Assembly: GCA_003151825.1 (NCBI GenBank)
Contig: PLYO01000032.1
Span: forward strand, 1-64,000
Direction of reading: 5' to 3'
Source of the DNA: Ignavibacteriota bacterium
GTDB lineage: Bacteria > Bacteroidota > Ignavibacteria > Palsa-1295
Length of the DNA stretch: 64,000 nt
Shown in pieces: positions 53,949 through 62,644 of this stretch. Position numbers and translations under genes: made by a program. Position 1 is the first letter of the stretch, and every line of letters begins with the position of its first letter. The notes beneath the pieces were generated by a model. That model saw nothing but the letters and a program-made list of their open reading frames with translations. It did not search any database and was not told where the DNA came from.

Positions 53949-54035
53949 CGACATTTTTTGGCCCGCGCATGAAAAAGCGTTTTTCCGAAGCCCTTGGTGG
54001 GTCAGGCTTTTCGGCAATTTCTCCCCGCTCGAAAC

Positions 54036-55463
54036 TCAGTAAAACGGTAAATGAACTTGCCCAGATTGATCGAGGCCAGGCTGAAAACTTCCCTTCACAT
54101 CGATGCCGCCATTATTCGGATTTACAAAAGTTCCACCTTGCTGCGCGTGAATCAAGATACGCGCCCACTGGTGCTGGCCGACAGGAGGTTGGTCGCCGTT
54201 CATCATCAAATACACAATGACGCCGCCGTTGACGCCGCGGTTCGTGGTATATTTCGGCAGAGCAATTGGGGCATTCGAAAATTGCGTCGGGTCGGCAAGC
54301 GGAGCAGTATAAAAAACAGAGTCCAATGAGGAGTCAACGTCCATACGGGTGAGGAAGCCAGCGCCATTCGGCGATTGCACCGTGAGCGTTACGATGCTGT
54401 CGGCGCCGACAGTGACGATCACTTGCCCCGTGTTATCCGTCGAGTCCACGGCTAAATCGTATTGTTGATTGAGCGATCCGAAATACATCGTCTTCAAATT
54501 CGGAACTAAAAGATAGCCCGCATTCCAGACGGAAGTGTCGTTGCTGGTTTTCGGAACCATTTCCGCGCCGGCCCAGACGATATGGTTCGTATCGGGACCG
54601 AACAAAGGAAGATTGTAAAAGAAGGTCGAGTCTCTGCGCTCGGACTTGACCCAGAATTGGTAAGGATATTCCTGCGAGGTGACAAACGTGCCGGAGGCCG
54701 GCGGTACGCCAACTTGAATGGTGCTGTCGTTACCACCCTTCGGCACGGTAATTAACAGATGGCCGGAATCGTTTGCGAGCGTCGAGAGCGTAGTGTCCCG
54801 ATAAAAAACGACATATTGCAAAAATCCTGTATCTTTGTCGGTGACGGGATCCGTCCAGCGCAACAACATCATGGTTGGCCCGGTCGAAGTAGCGCGGAGA
54901 TTGGTCGGGTTCTGCATGGGCAGCGGGTCGAACAGCCCGATGTACACCGAGGAATCGACGCTTATGATCGTCGTGTCCTTTGTGCCCGTCTTTTCACTAT
55001 AGACGGTGAGAGCATACGTACCCTCCGGGATGCCTGAATTTGGAGCCGCACCGATAAGAGATGCGAAGGTATAGAATGTATCCGTAAGCCGGACGGGTAG
55101 CCCGGATGGGCGGAAAATAGTAATGGTATCCACAATTGCTCCTAAACTGTCCGATTTAGTTAGATAGTAACCGTTTGTATCCGCCATCTGGAGCGTCACA
55201 AAATATCCCTTGAAATTAAGCTGCGTATCGGCGATTGAGCGGTTCCACTTGACGAGCATCGAGCCCTTGGGCGGCGAGGAGAGTGGAATATACCCTGATA
55301 TTGGCGCCGAGAAAAAAGCATTCGTCGGAGCAACGACCGTTTCCGGCCGCACCTGGAATGGCTGCACGGGATCGGAAATGCAGCCGGCAAGCGACGCACA
55401 AACGGCTATGACCGGCATGAGCCATATTGCCCGCCTTACGAGAGGAGCATGAAAATGCATCAT
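54036..55463 (-). CDS. Fibronectin-III-like lipoprotein
   Basis: A 475-residue lipoprotein (lipobox SLAGC near residue 28). The mature part has beta-sandwich repeats of fibronectin III type (MLVKWNRSIADTQLNF; NLRATSTGPTMMLLRWTDPV). It is the first of three such lipoprotein genes on this strand but differs from the other two in its C-terminal half. Probably a surface or periplasmic adhesin-like protein; function unknown. Confidence 0.72.
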   Translation of the reverse strand: MMHFHAPLVRRAIWLMPVIAVCASLAGCISDPVQPFQVRPETVVAPTNAFFSAPISGYIPLSSPPKGSMLVKWNRSIADTQLNFKGYFVTLQMADTNGYYLTKSDSLGAIVDTITIFRPSGLPVRLTDTFYTFASLIGAAPNSGIPEGTYALTVYSEKTGTKDTTIISVDSSVYIGLFDPLPMQNPTNLRATSTGPTMMLLRWTDPVTDKDTGFLQYVVFYRDTTLSTLANDSGHLLITVPKGGNDSTIQVGVPPASGTFVTSQEYPYQFWVKSERRDSTFFYNLPLFGPDTNHIVWAGAEMVPKTSNDTSVWNAGYLLVPNLKTMYFGSLNQQYDLAVDSTDNTGQVIVTVGADSIVTLTVQSPNGAGFLTRMDVDSSLDSVFYTAPLADPTQFSNAPIALPKYTTNRGVNGGVIVYLMMNGDQPPVGQHQWARILIHAQQGGTFVNPNNGGIDVKGSFQPGLDQSGQVHLPFY

Positions 55464-55502
55464 TTCACAAAACGGAAAAGCCGCAGCAATGTTCCACGAT
55501 GC

Positions 55503-56954
55503 CTAATGCGGCGGATTTCTCAATACAGACTTGATATTGTTTACCGGATGGCTCGCTATAGGCTTGACATTGCCCGACGGTTTTTTCGGAGCAGGTTTCG
55601 CATAGCGTGGGCGCCCGCGGCCGGCATAAGGCGTGTTCGCCGCGTTTTGATATGACACGTTCACCGTGATATACTTAAACCCGTTTGAAGAAATGCTGTA
55701 AAGCCTCGAGGTCGTCGCATCCGGGACGATTTCGATTAGCGCGAGATTGCTATTGACCGTTTGGCACATTAGCACGAGCGAGCCGCGTAACGTATCCCCG
55801 GAGTCGTTCGGGATCACTATCGGAGTAACAGTCACGGCAGAGAGGGATGATGTATAATTCGAGTCGCGGTAATTATTATTCAGGCCTCCGCGAACGAAAA
55901 TGTAATTGGGATTAATCATCGTAGCATTCCCATTCGCATTAGCGCTGTCGCCGGCATCCAACGAAAGACGGGAAGGAACCGCAGTATCCTCAGCCAGCAC
56001 TAAATCGGGTTTCACCGCGCCCGGCAATACGATAGCTTTCGCCGCAGGTGCGGTAAGCTGAAGTCCGCGAGGATCGCCTAACGTGTCAGCCATTTCGTAA
56101 ATTTTGATCCCAGGGGTACGTTCGGCGGTCATCCAGGTGATCGTATCCGATATGCCCGTACTCATGTGAATGGAGATGCCGTATTGGACTCCTTCGCTAA
56201 GACCTGTTACCACTCCGGTGGTGTCGGGCGCTGATACCGTAGCAGTCGAAACGACGGTAGTTCCATTCATCGCAACAATCGTATCGACTCCATTATCGCT
56301 TATCCCGCGCGACCACTTCGCGCCGATGGACGAAACACTCATCGCGTTTACCATGAGTTTGAATGGAATGCCGGGTACGGTATAGGAAATGGCAGTGGAG
56401 CGCCCGGTCGCGGAGGCGACAATGATGATATACCTCTGTCCCGGCAGGAGTCCGGTAGCAGAGCCGGTAGAACCCATCGTAATCACAATCGGATCGGCTA
56501 AGGCACCTATGCTGTCTAAAACGAAGAGCGTGTCCGTGGTTGTGTCGGTCGGAGTTCGTGTCCAGCCGATGGTAATCGTCAGGCCGACGATGGAGGTGAC
56601 CGAGACGTTAGTTGGAACGTTGGTGACCCCAAACGGATAGTGATAGGGCAACGAGCGGCCCGTTACGGTGCCGATGATTATCGTGTAAGTAGTCCCGCTG
56701 ATAAGTCCCGATATAAACGCGGAATCAATCGGGTATGCTACAATCGTTGTGTCGAACCCTAATCCGTTATTCAGGAGAATCACCGTGTCGGGCGTGATGT
56801 CGGTTGGATCTCGCGTCCAATAGACCTCGATGGATTTGGGCGGTCGCGTGGATGCGGACACTCCGGTCGGTTTATTCCCGGTGATTGACGTCTGCATCGT
56901 GCAGCCGGCAAGCAAAGCACAGCCCGCCAGCAGAGGTAAAAACCACTTCGTCAT
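55503..56954 (-). CDS. Fibronectin-III-like lipoprotein, paralogue of the 57.2 kb gene
   Basis: A 483-residue product from ATG 56954 with a lipoprotein signal (FLPLLAGCALLAGC). Several repeated units carry the pattern TIGWTRTPTDTTTDTLFVLD, so three or four FN3-like domains. The C-terminal part (ITWMTAERTPGIKIYEMADT, then YITVNVSYQNAANTPYAGRG) is closely similar to the protein at 57193-58350, which has fewer repeats. This suggests duplication followed by gain or loss of repeat domains. Function unknown. Confidence 0.75.
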   Translation of the reverse strand: MTKWFLPLLAGCALLAGCTMQTSITGNKPTGVSASTRPPKSIEVYWTRDPTDITPDTVILLNNGLGFDTTIVAYPIDSAFISGLISGTTYTIIIGTVTGRSLPYHYPFGVTNVPTNVSVTSIVGLTITIGWTRTPTDTTTDTLFVLDSIGALADPIVITMGSTGSATGLLPGQRYIIIVASATGRSTAISYTVPGIPFKLMVNAMSVSSIGAKWSRGISDNGVDTIVAMNGTTVVSTATVSAPDTTGVVTGLSEGVQYGISIHMSTGISDTITWMTAERTPGIKIYEMADTLGDPRGLQLTAPAAKAIVLPGAVKPDLVLAEDTAVPSRLSLDAGDSANANGNATMINPNYIFVRGGLNNNYRDSNYTSSLSAVTVTPIVIPNDSGDTLRGSLVLMCQTVNSNLALIEIVPDATTSRLYSISSNGFKYITVNVSYQNAANTPYAGRGRPRYAKPAPKKPSGNVKPIASHPVNNIKSVLRNPPH

Positions 56955-57047
56955 TGTTCCGAGAGTAGAGGAGTGAAGCATCGCCAAACAAAAACGGAAA
57001 TGCCGCAGCAATGTTCCATAATAGCTTCCCCGAGTTCAATGAAAAAA

Positions 57048-57188
57048 CCCCCGCCTTTTCAAGGAGGGGGTTGGGGGGTGGTCAAATCCGAACCGAAGAA
57101 TCACCCCCTGCCCCCTCCTTGAAAAGGAGGGGGAGTAATTCAGTGAACTCCCCCTCACCCAGCTTTGGGAGAGGGGCTGGGGGTGAGG
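57048..57188. repeat. GC-rich palindromic repeats between two lipoprotein genes
   Basis: 57048-57135 is a two-armed element of the CCTTTTCAAGGAGG type joined by GGGGTGG/CACCCCC. 57149-57188 is a related CTCCCCCTCACCC/GGGTGAGG element ending just before the stop codon of the 57.2 kb gene. These are the intergenic counterparts of the in-frame copies in housekeeping genes. Confidence 0.9.
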
Positions 57189-57192
57189 CCCC

Positions 57193-58350
57193 TTAATGCG
57201 CCGAAATTCTCTCGACAGGTCCCGCATTGTGCGGGCGACCTCGGGCGGCGTAAGGAGAATCCGCCTGACTTTGGTACGAAACGTTTACCGTTACGTATTT
57301 ATGGCTATTTGCATCGATGCTATAAAGAAGTCCCGTCAACGGATCTGGAACGATTTCTATCAGCGCCAGATTGCCGCTGGCTGTCTGGCAAATAAGGACA
57401 CGAGAGCCGGTAAGCATCGTGGCAGGAATGTCGTAAGAATTAACGAGCGGTGTCGTAGTAGTGGCGATATTAAGTTCCGTAGAATAGTCCGCAGTGCGCC
57501 AGGCGCTGTCGAGGCCGCCGACAATATAATTCGGATTGGGATCGATATCCGTTACATCCCATCCACTGCGATAGACTCCTCCGGATTCGAACGAAATTCC
57601 GGCGGCCGCTGCCGAGACCGTGGCCAGCACGAAATCGGCGCTCGAAGCTCCGGATATGGATTCGGTTTGCGCGCTGCCATTTTCATCGAGAAGAAGTCCG
57701 CTCCGGTCGCTCGCGTTGGGATCGCCAGATTCATAAATCTTTAGCCCCATCGTCCGTTCGGCGGTCATCCAGGTGATAGTCGGATCGGTCCCAGTCGTCC
57801 CAGTGTGAATGGAAATGTCGTAGGATTCGCCTTCACTTAGGCCCGAGACAACATCCATGCTTGAAGATGACGGTTTGGTGCTGACCACCGTACCGCCGCT
57901 CATAGCAACGATCGTATCGACTCCGACGTCGCCGGCGCCGCGCGTCCATTCCGCGGCAATGGAGGCCTTGTCGTTCGAATGCACCATAAGTCCGGTCGGA
58001 AGCGCGCCTATGGTGTAATAAATTGCCGTCGTGCTGCCGGATGACGACTCGATTACAATGCTATACTGAACATTGGTGGTGAGTCCGTTAACAGTGCCGG
58101 AGGAGGAGCCGGACGGAGCGTACGCCGAATCTTTTTGCGAGCCACCCGTCACGAGGATGGTATCCACGGAGGTATCGCCAGAGCCGCGAGTCCAACTCAC
58201 CGTAATCGAGGTGGTCGTCGCTGAGGTGACTGCAACGTTGGATGGCGGGCCACCCGCCGGGGGCGTGACCGTTGACGAGCAGCCGGCGAAAAAGAAGCCG
58301 GCAACCGCAGCACAAGTAAGGCTTGAAAGAATAGTTGTAAGTTTGTTCAT
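57193..58350 (-). CDS. Fibronectin-III-like lipoprotein
   Basis: A 385-residue lipoprotein (VAGFFFAGC). It has two or three FN3-like units (SITVSWTRGSGDTSVDTILV; SIAAEWTRGAGDVGVDTIVA), then a C-terminal domain with ITWMTAERTMGLKIYESGD and YVTVNVSYQSQADSPYAARG. It is the shorter paralogue of the gene at 55503-56954. Cys lipidation and lack of a sorting domain suggest an outer-membrane or surface lipoprotein. Confidence 0.75.
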   Translation of the reverse strand: MNKLTTILSSLTCAAVAGFFFAGCSSTVTPPAGGPPSNVAVTSATTTSITVSWTRGSGDTSVDTILVTGGSQKDSAYAPSGSSSGTVNGLTTNVQYSIVIESSSGSTTAIYYTIGALPTGLMVHSNDKASIAAEWTRGAGDVGVDTIVAMSGGTVVSTKPSSSSMDVVSGLSEGESYDISIHTGTTGTDPTITWMTAERTMGLKIYESGDPNASDRSGLLLDENGSAQTESISGASSADFVLATVSAAAAGISFESGGVYRSGWDVTDIDPNPNYIVGGLDSAWRTADYSTELNIATTTTPLVNSYDIPATMLTGSRVLICQTASGNLALIEIVPDPLTGLLYSIDANSHKYVTVNVSYQSQADSPYAARGRPHNAGPVERISAH

Positions 58351-58448
58351 GATATTATGAGATTAAAAAATGTAGATGGCCGCCCTCGATAAATGAATAG
58401 TCCTTTTAAGCATCATCAAGGAATAAATTTCGTGCCGTTCGACGAACA

Positions 58449-59918
58449 TTATGCATGGCTCTCCAATTCCGCCTTCATCAATTCATTGACTATTTCCGGA
58501 TTGGCCTTGCCCTGCGTCGCTTTCATCACCTGCCCGACAAAGAAGCCAAAAAGATTGGTCTTTCCGGCCCTGTATTTCGTTAGATTATCTTGGTTTGCGG
58601 CAATAACTTCGAGTATAGTCTTGCGCAGCGCATCCGCATCCGTCACCTGTACTAATCCGCGCCGCTCGACGATTTGCTTCGGCGACTCCGTGCTGCCGGG
58701 AAGATCGGGGAAAATATCCTTCGCTATTTTATTAGAAATCGTTTTATCCTGTATCAGATCGACTAATTCCGATAAGTAATGTGGCTGGAGCTTGAGTTGA
58801 AGGATATTTTCCTTGCGCTCCGACATGAGCCGCATTACATCGCCCATGATGAAATTGGAAATTGCCTTCCTACTTTCGTCGGATTTCGATGCAAGCGATT
58901 GGACGGATTCTTCGAAAAAATCGGCCACGGATTTTTCGGCGGTTAAAACATCGGCATCGTATTTCGGCAGTTTGTAATCGGCAACAAACCGATCGCGCCG
59001 TATGCGCTGAAGCTCCGGGATTTCGCTTCGTACTTCTTCGATATAATCGGGTGAAACGATAACAGGAAGTAAATCCGGCTCCGGGAAATAGCGGTAATCA
59101 TGGGCCTCTTCTTTGGTTCTCATGGGGCGCGTAACGCCTTTATTATCATCGAATTGCATCGTTTGGTGAATAACAGGTCGCCCAAGCTCGACAAGGCCGA
59201 TTTGCCGTTCGATTTCGGATTCGATAGCGCGCTGCACGTTACGAAAGCTGTTCAGATTTTTCACTTCCGTCTTTTGTCCGAATTTTTCAGCGCCACGCAA
59301 TCGGACCGATACATTAGCATCGCAACGCAGCGAGCCTTCCTCCATATTTCCATCGCAGATGCCGAGATAGGTTACTATGGATTTAATCGCTGTGAGATAC
59401 GCATACGCTTCCGCGCTCGATCGCATATCCGGTTCGCTTACAATCTCGATGAGCGGCACGCCGGCGCGATTGAGATCGACAAGCGTTTCAGCGCCGAAAT
59501 CGTGGATGGATTTTCCGGCGTCTTCTTCCATGTGAATGCGCGTGATGCCGATGCGCTTCATTGTGCCATCTTTCAATTCCACTTCGAGGAAGCCATTGTG
59601 GCAAATGGGAGTCTCGTATTGCGAAATCTGGTATCCCTTTGGAAGATCGGGATAAAAATAATTCTTGCGAGCAAAAATAGAACGCGGACGAATCTTGCAA
59701 TTTGTCGCCAATCCCATGCGAACGATAAACCGCAGCAAATTCTCGTTCAGCGCGGGTAGCGTGCCTGGGTGACCGAGGCAAATCGGGCAGGTGTTGTGGT
59801 TCGGCGGGGAGTTGAATTCAGTCGAGCAGCCGCAAAACGCTTTCGTTGCCGTCAGCATCTGCGCATGCACTTCGAGTCCGATGACCGGCTCGTATTTTTC
59901 GAGGAATTCAGGAGTCAT
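58449..59918 (-). CDS. gatB: Asp-tRNA(Asn)/Glu-tRNA(Gln) amidotransferase subunit B
   Basis: A 489-residue GatB, which phosphorylates and amidates mischarged Glu-tRNA(Gln) or Asp-tRNA(Asn) using ammonia channelled from GatA. Diagnostic: YEPVIGLEVHAQ at the start, zinc Cys C29/C31 and C44/C47 (CGCS, CPIC), IHMEEDAGKS, DLNRAGVPLIEIVSEPD, DYRYFPEPDLLP. It ends with the YqeY-like tail (FFVGQVMKATQGKANPE). gatA and gatC are not adjacent. The start overlaps an antitoxin gene by 4 bp, so it is likely in a toxin-antitoxin operon. Confidence 0.97.
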   Translation of the reverse strand: MTPEFLEKYEPVIGLEVHAQMLTATKAFCGCSTEFNSPPNHNTCPICLGHPGTLPALNENLLRFIVRMGLATNCKIRPRSIFARKNYFYPDLPKGYQISQYETPICHNGFLEVELKDGTMKRIGITRIHMEEDAGKSIHDFGAETLVDLNRAGVPLIEIVSEPDMRSSAEAYAYLTAIKSIVTYLGICDGNMEEGSLRCDANVSVRLRGAEKFGQKTEVKNLNSFRNVQRAIESEIERQIGLVELGRPVIHQTMQFDDNKGVTRPMRTKEEAHDYRYFPEPDLLPVIVSPDYIEEVRSEIPELQRIRRDRFVADYKLPKYDADVLTAEKSVADFFEESVQSLASKSDESRKAISNFIMGDVMRLMSERKENILQLKLQPHYLSELVDLIQDKTISNKIAKDIFPDLPGSTESPKQIVERRGLVQVTDADALRKTILEVIAANQDNLTKYRAGKTNLFGFFVGQVMKATQGKANPEIVNELMKAELESHA

Positions 59919-60115
59919 GCGCTTAACCCGAGACGGCTCTTCATCTCTCCTAACGAGATACCCGGTGCGTTCCCATTTTCTTGCCGAGCTTCTCGAAGCG
60001 CGAGGATGTCTTCGGCCTGCTCGATCTCTTCCTGAAGCGCAAGAAATTCCTCATAAGGCAAAACGGCGTACTCCTTTTTTCCGCCTCGTGTGATGTATTC
60101 CGGGTGTAATGTCAT
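59915..60115 (-). CDS. Antitoxin, Phd/YefM-like
   Basis: A 66-residue protein (YITRGGKKEYAVLPYEEFLA, then a helical acidic part). A short beta-strand followed by an acidic helix is common in antitoxins of RelE toxins. The toxin gene precedes it and overlaps by 1 base (TAATG); gatB follows, overlapping by 4 bases. The order is reversed relative to the usual antitoxin-first layout. Confidence 0.75.
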   Translation of the reverse strand: MTLHPEYITRGGKKEYAVLPYEEFLALQEEIEQAEDILALREARQENGNAPGISLGEMKSRLGLSA

Positions 60116-60369
60116 TAGTCGTACGTGTTCTCCTTTCGTGGTCTAACCCGCTGAATCAGCAACTTGTTTCCTTCCATATCGAAGAGCACACGGTAGCGCC
60201 CCACTCGAAGCCGATAGGACTTTTCCGTTCCAGTAAGCTTAATTACGTCGCCGGCAAGTCCATTGCTCATTGTTTCGATCTTCTCGATGATACGCGATGC
60301 CGTGACTATGTCCAGCGACTTCAAGTCACGCTCGGCCCGAGGAAGAAAAACGATTTCATACTGAGTCAT
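60115..60369 (-). CDS. RelE-family toxin
   Basis: An 84-residue RelE-type mRNA interferase candidate starting at ATG 60369 (MTQYEIVFLPRAERDLKSLD). The terminal strand YRLRVGRYRVLFDMEGNKLL carries the basic residues typical of the family. A TATTTTTG promoter element lies 6 bases upstream of its ATG, so the transcript would start near the ATG and read through the antitoxin into gatB. Confidence 0.88.
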   Translation of the reverse strand: MTQYEIVFLPRAERDLKSLDIVTASRIIEKIETMSNGLAGDVIKLTGTEKSYRLRVGRYRVLFDMEGNKLLIQRVRPRKENTYD

Positions 60370-60375
60370 TCCGTG

Positions 60376-60383
60376 CAAAAATA
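60376..60383 (-). promoter_or_regulatory. -7 promoter element TATTTTTG upstream of the toxin-antitoxin-gatB unit
   Basis: Exact TAnnTTTG match, 6 bases before ATG 60369. It is divergent from the element at 60438-60445. Confidence 0.6.
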
Positions 60384-60437
60384 CGGCAATTTCAATAGGT
60401 CACTCCGAATTACCTTGCGCAAGGCCGGGAAATGCCG

Positions 60438-60445
60438 TATCTTTG
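60438..60445 (+). promoter_or_regulatory. -7 promoter element TATCTTTG upstream of a T9SS cargo
   Basis: Exact TAnnTTTG match, only 4 bases from ATG 60450. Transcription would begin at or inside the start codon region, implying a leaderless message. Confidence 0.6.
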
Positions 60446-60449
60446 TGGG

Positions 60450-61439
60450 ATGAAAAAACTGGCATTCGTATTACTACTTTCATTGAACTCAGTATTAGCA
60501 AGGGGTCAAGTTGAAGGCGGAGGCTTTAGTCCATCAAATGGTGGACCAGCTTACGTACCCGCTGGAACAGCGGTAGTTTATAATACTGTCGCATCGGTCG
60601 AAATAAACGTCCGAGGAAACGTTGACGATGCAGACTTTTCATTCGAAGGCGAGGGCACAACCACGCCGTCTGGCTTTGAAGCCTATCGCGGCTTAACCAC
60701 GTGCAACGTTCAAATTACGATTGAGAGCGATATTTCTGAATGCTATAATTGCAATCCTTGTGGAATCACCGCAATTGAGGTGGGTAATAGCTCTGTGGGT
60801 TTCTTCTACTCATTCGGCCCGGTTGTGTTTTATGATCCTCATATTACTGGGCATGCAAAAGCATATTCATTTCAATTACCGTATTCGGATACTATTAATT
60901 TTGGAAATACTATGGTCGGCGATTCTGTGAGGTCTCAGTTTCAATTAGCGCTTGATTCACTCGGCCAATACCGTGCATTCAAAGCCATAAATGCAGAGCC
61001 ACCATTCAGGACTACTGACTCAATACCCATGGGATATTCATGTTCGCAATTTTCTACATCTTCCTTCGTTTGGTTTGTTCCGACGCAACCTGGTCTTTAC
61101 ATCGATACCGTGTATTTTCTCGATCCCCTCACACAGGATTCCATCCCACTCGTGTTGACCGGGAATGCGTACGATGCAGATGTTGCCGAAAGCACGTCCG
61201 ATGAATCGGCCATGCAGGTTTATCCAAATCCGTGCGACCGGTTTGCGAATATCGTGCTGCCGTCGCAAACATTAGAACAAGTTGAGATACGCAACGCGCT
61301 CGGCGCCACCATCCAATCTTTTCATGGAATGAATTCTGATTTTACACTCGATGCTTCGTCTCTGCCGGATGGCATTTATTTTATCGAGGGGCGAACGCTC
61401 GGGGCAATTGAGGTGAAGAAATTAGTTGTAATACACTAA
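60450..61439 (+). CDS. Secreted protein with T9SS sorting domain
   Basis: A 329-residue protein starting at ATG 60450 with a signal peptide (KKLAFVLLLSLNSVLARGQ). The middle has a Cys-rich segment (ECYNCNPCG at about 100) and an abnormal-spindle/Ig-like strand pattern (DTINFGNTMVGDS, VLTGNAYDADV). It ends with a type A sorting domain (MQVYPNPCDRF, EIRNALGATI, LPDGIYFIEG). Probably surface-anchored by PorU; function unknown. Confidence 0.8.
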   Translation: MKKLAFVLLLSLNSVLARGQVEGGGFSPSNGGPAYVPAGTAVVYNTVASVEINVRGNVDDADFSFEGEGTTTPSGFEAYRGLTTCNVQITIESDISECYNCNPCGITAIEVGNSSVGFFYSFGPVVFYDPHITGHAKAYSFQLPYSDTINFGNTMVGDSVRSQFQLALDSLGQYRAFKAINAEPPFRTTDSIPMGYSCSQFSTSSFVWFVPTQPGLYIDTVYFLDPLTQDSIPLVLTGNAYDADVAESTSDESAMQVYPNPCDRFANIVLPSQTLEQVEIRNALGATIQSFHGMNSDFTLDASSLPDGIYFIEGRTLGAIEVKKLVVIH

Positions 61440-61465
61440 CTATCGAAACTCTGCTTAGTCCAAGC

Positions 61466-61612
61466 TGTCATCCTGAGCGGAGTTCGGTGGAGCGACAGCG
61501 GAACCGAACGGAGTCGAAGGATCTCATGCAGCTTGGCTCAGTGGTGAACGACCGGAGATCCTTCGACTCCGTTCTTTTCTCCTTCGTCGAAAAGAACTCC
61601 GCTCAGGATGAC
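61466..61612. repeat. Large inverted repeat (GTCATCCTGAGCGGAG ... )
   Basis: Imperfect inverted arms 61466-61524 and 61556-61612, with ends GTCATCCTGAGC/GCTCAGGATGAC and inner CGAAGGATCT/AGATCCTTCG. It lies between two convergent genes, so it could act as a bidirectional terminator. A shorter relative lies at 43686-43742. Confidence 0.9.
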
Positions 61613-61629
61613 AATATAATAATCCCAGT

Positions 61630-62478
61630 CTAAAACTCCTTTTTCGAAAACACAAAGCAGCTCATCGCGAGATAGACGATGGCAAGTCCGGCCGTCACGA
61701 ATAAGGGCGTGAGCGTGACCGGCTGCGATAAAATGACGGAGGAAATCGTCGTGTTTAGTCCGCGCGCGGGCATGAGGTATCGCATGCCGGTGGCAATCGT
61801 TGTAAGAATGCCCTGCGTCGTTTCGCCATTCATCAGGCGGTCGATAAATTCGCCGAGCGGAATGATGAATCCGACTAAAACATAGAGCGCCAGCACGATA
61901 ATAATCGCAAACCAACTGCTGCGGGTGAGCACTCCGAAGAGCGTGACGAGGCTATACACACCCGCAAACGCCAGCGTGATCGTGAGAATACTCAGCAAAA
62001 ATCCCATGTTCCATGCTCCGAGCGAAAATCCTGCCACGAGCCACAGTCCGAGCACAAGATATGCTACTTCCGCAAGAATGATAAGTACCGCGCCCAGATA
62101 ACGTCCGGCAATATAGACCCATCGATCCACCGGCTTCGAGAGCAAAAGATCGATCGTCCCTTTTTCCATGAGCGACGTGATGAATCCCGCCGTCACAAAG
62201 CTGCCTAAAAAAATGCAGATGCCAAGCAGAAACGCGGAGACGCCCATCCAGATAAAATCCAGAAGCGTCACGCCGAGCAATTGCGGTTGCGGCGCGTTAG
62301 GACGGCCATTATGGATGTGATCCGAAGCCGGCGCGAGCAGCCCATGCTGCACCGCATTCAATTGAAAAAGAAAAACCGCGAGCAGGATGGTGACCGTCGA
62401 GACGATGAACATTCCGAGGATCGTTTTCCGCGCAATTCCCTCGCGGACGGTGGCTTCGATGATGGCTAAGAGTTTCAT
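61630..62478 (-). CDS. ABC-2-type transporter permease
   Basis: A 282-residue inner-membrane protein with about six transmembrane segments (TILGMFIVSTVTILLAVFLF; LDFIWMGVSAFLLGICIFLG; VLIILAEVAYLVLGLWLVAG; and others). SLMEKGTIDLLLSKPVDRW is the conserved cytoplasmic EKGTID..LSKP motif of ABC-2 permeases of the GldF/NosY type. It pairs with the ATPase gene 166 bp upstream, from which a large repeat separates it. Substrate unknown. Confidence 0.88.
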   Translation of the reverse strand: MKLLAIIEATVREGIARKTILGMFIVSTVTILLAVFLFQLNAVQHGLLAPASDHIHNGRPNAPQPQLLGVTLLDFIWMGVSAFLLGICIFLGSFVTAGFITSLMEKGTIDLLLSKPVDRWVYIAGRYLGAVLIILAEVAYLVLGLWLVAGFSLGAWNMGFLLSILTITLAFAGVYSLVTLFGVLTRSSWFAIIIVLALYVLVGFIIPLGEFIDRLMNGETTQGILTTIATGMRYLMPARGLNTTISSVILSQPVTLTPLFVTAGLAIVYLAMSCFVFSKKEF

Positions 62479-62500
62479 ATTGTATTTCTGGTTTTACCAT

Positions 62501-62636
62501 GTCATTGCGAGGAGAATGAAACGACCGAAGGGAGTTTCATTCGACGAAGCAATCTTTGAAGGTTGTGTTGAAATTGAAGAGATTGCTTCGTCGGGAATTG
62601 CTGCGCTTCACTTCGCAATTCCCTCCTCGCAATGAC
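62501..62636. repeat. Large inverted repeat (GTCATTGCGAGGAG ... )
   Basis: Arms 62501-62557 and about 62573-62636 are imperfect inverted copies with ends GTCATTGCGAGGAG/CTCCTCGCAATGAC and inner CGACGAAGCAATCT. It fills the gap between the two ABC-transporter genes, so it does not fully block readthrough if they form an operon. Confidence 0.9.
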
Positions 62637-62644
62637 GTATAAAA

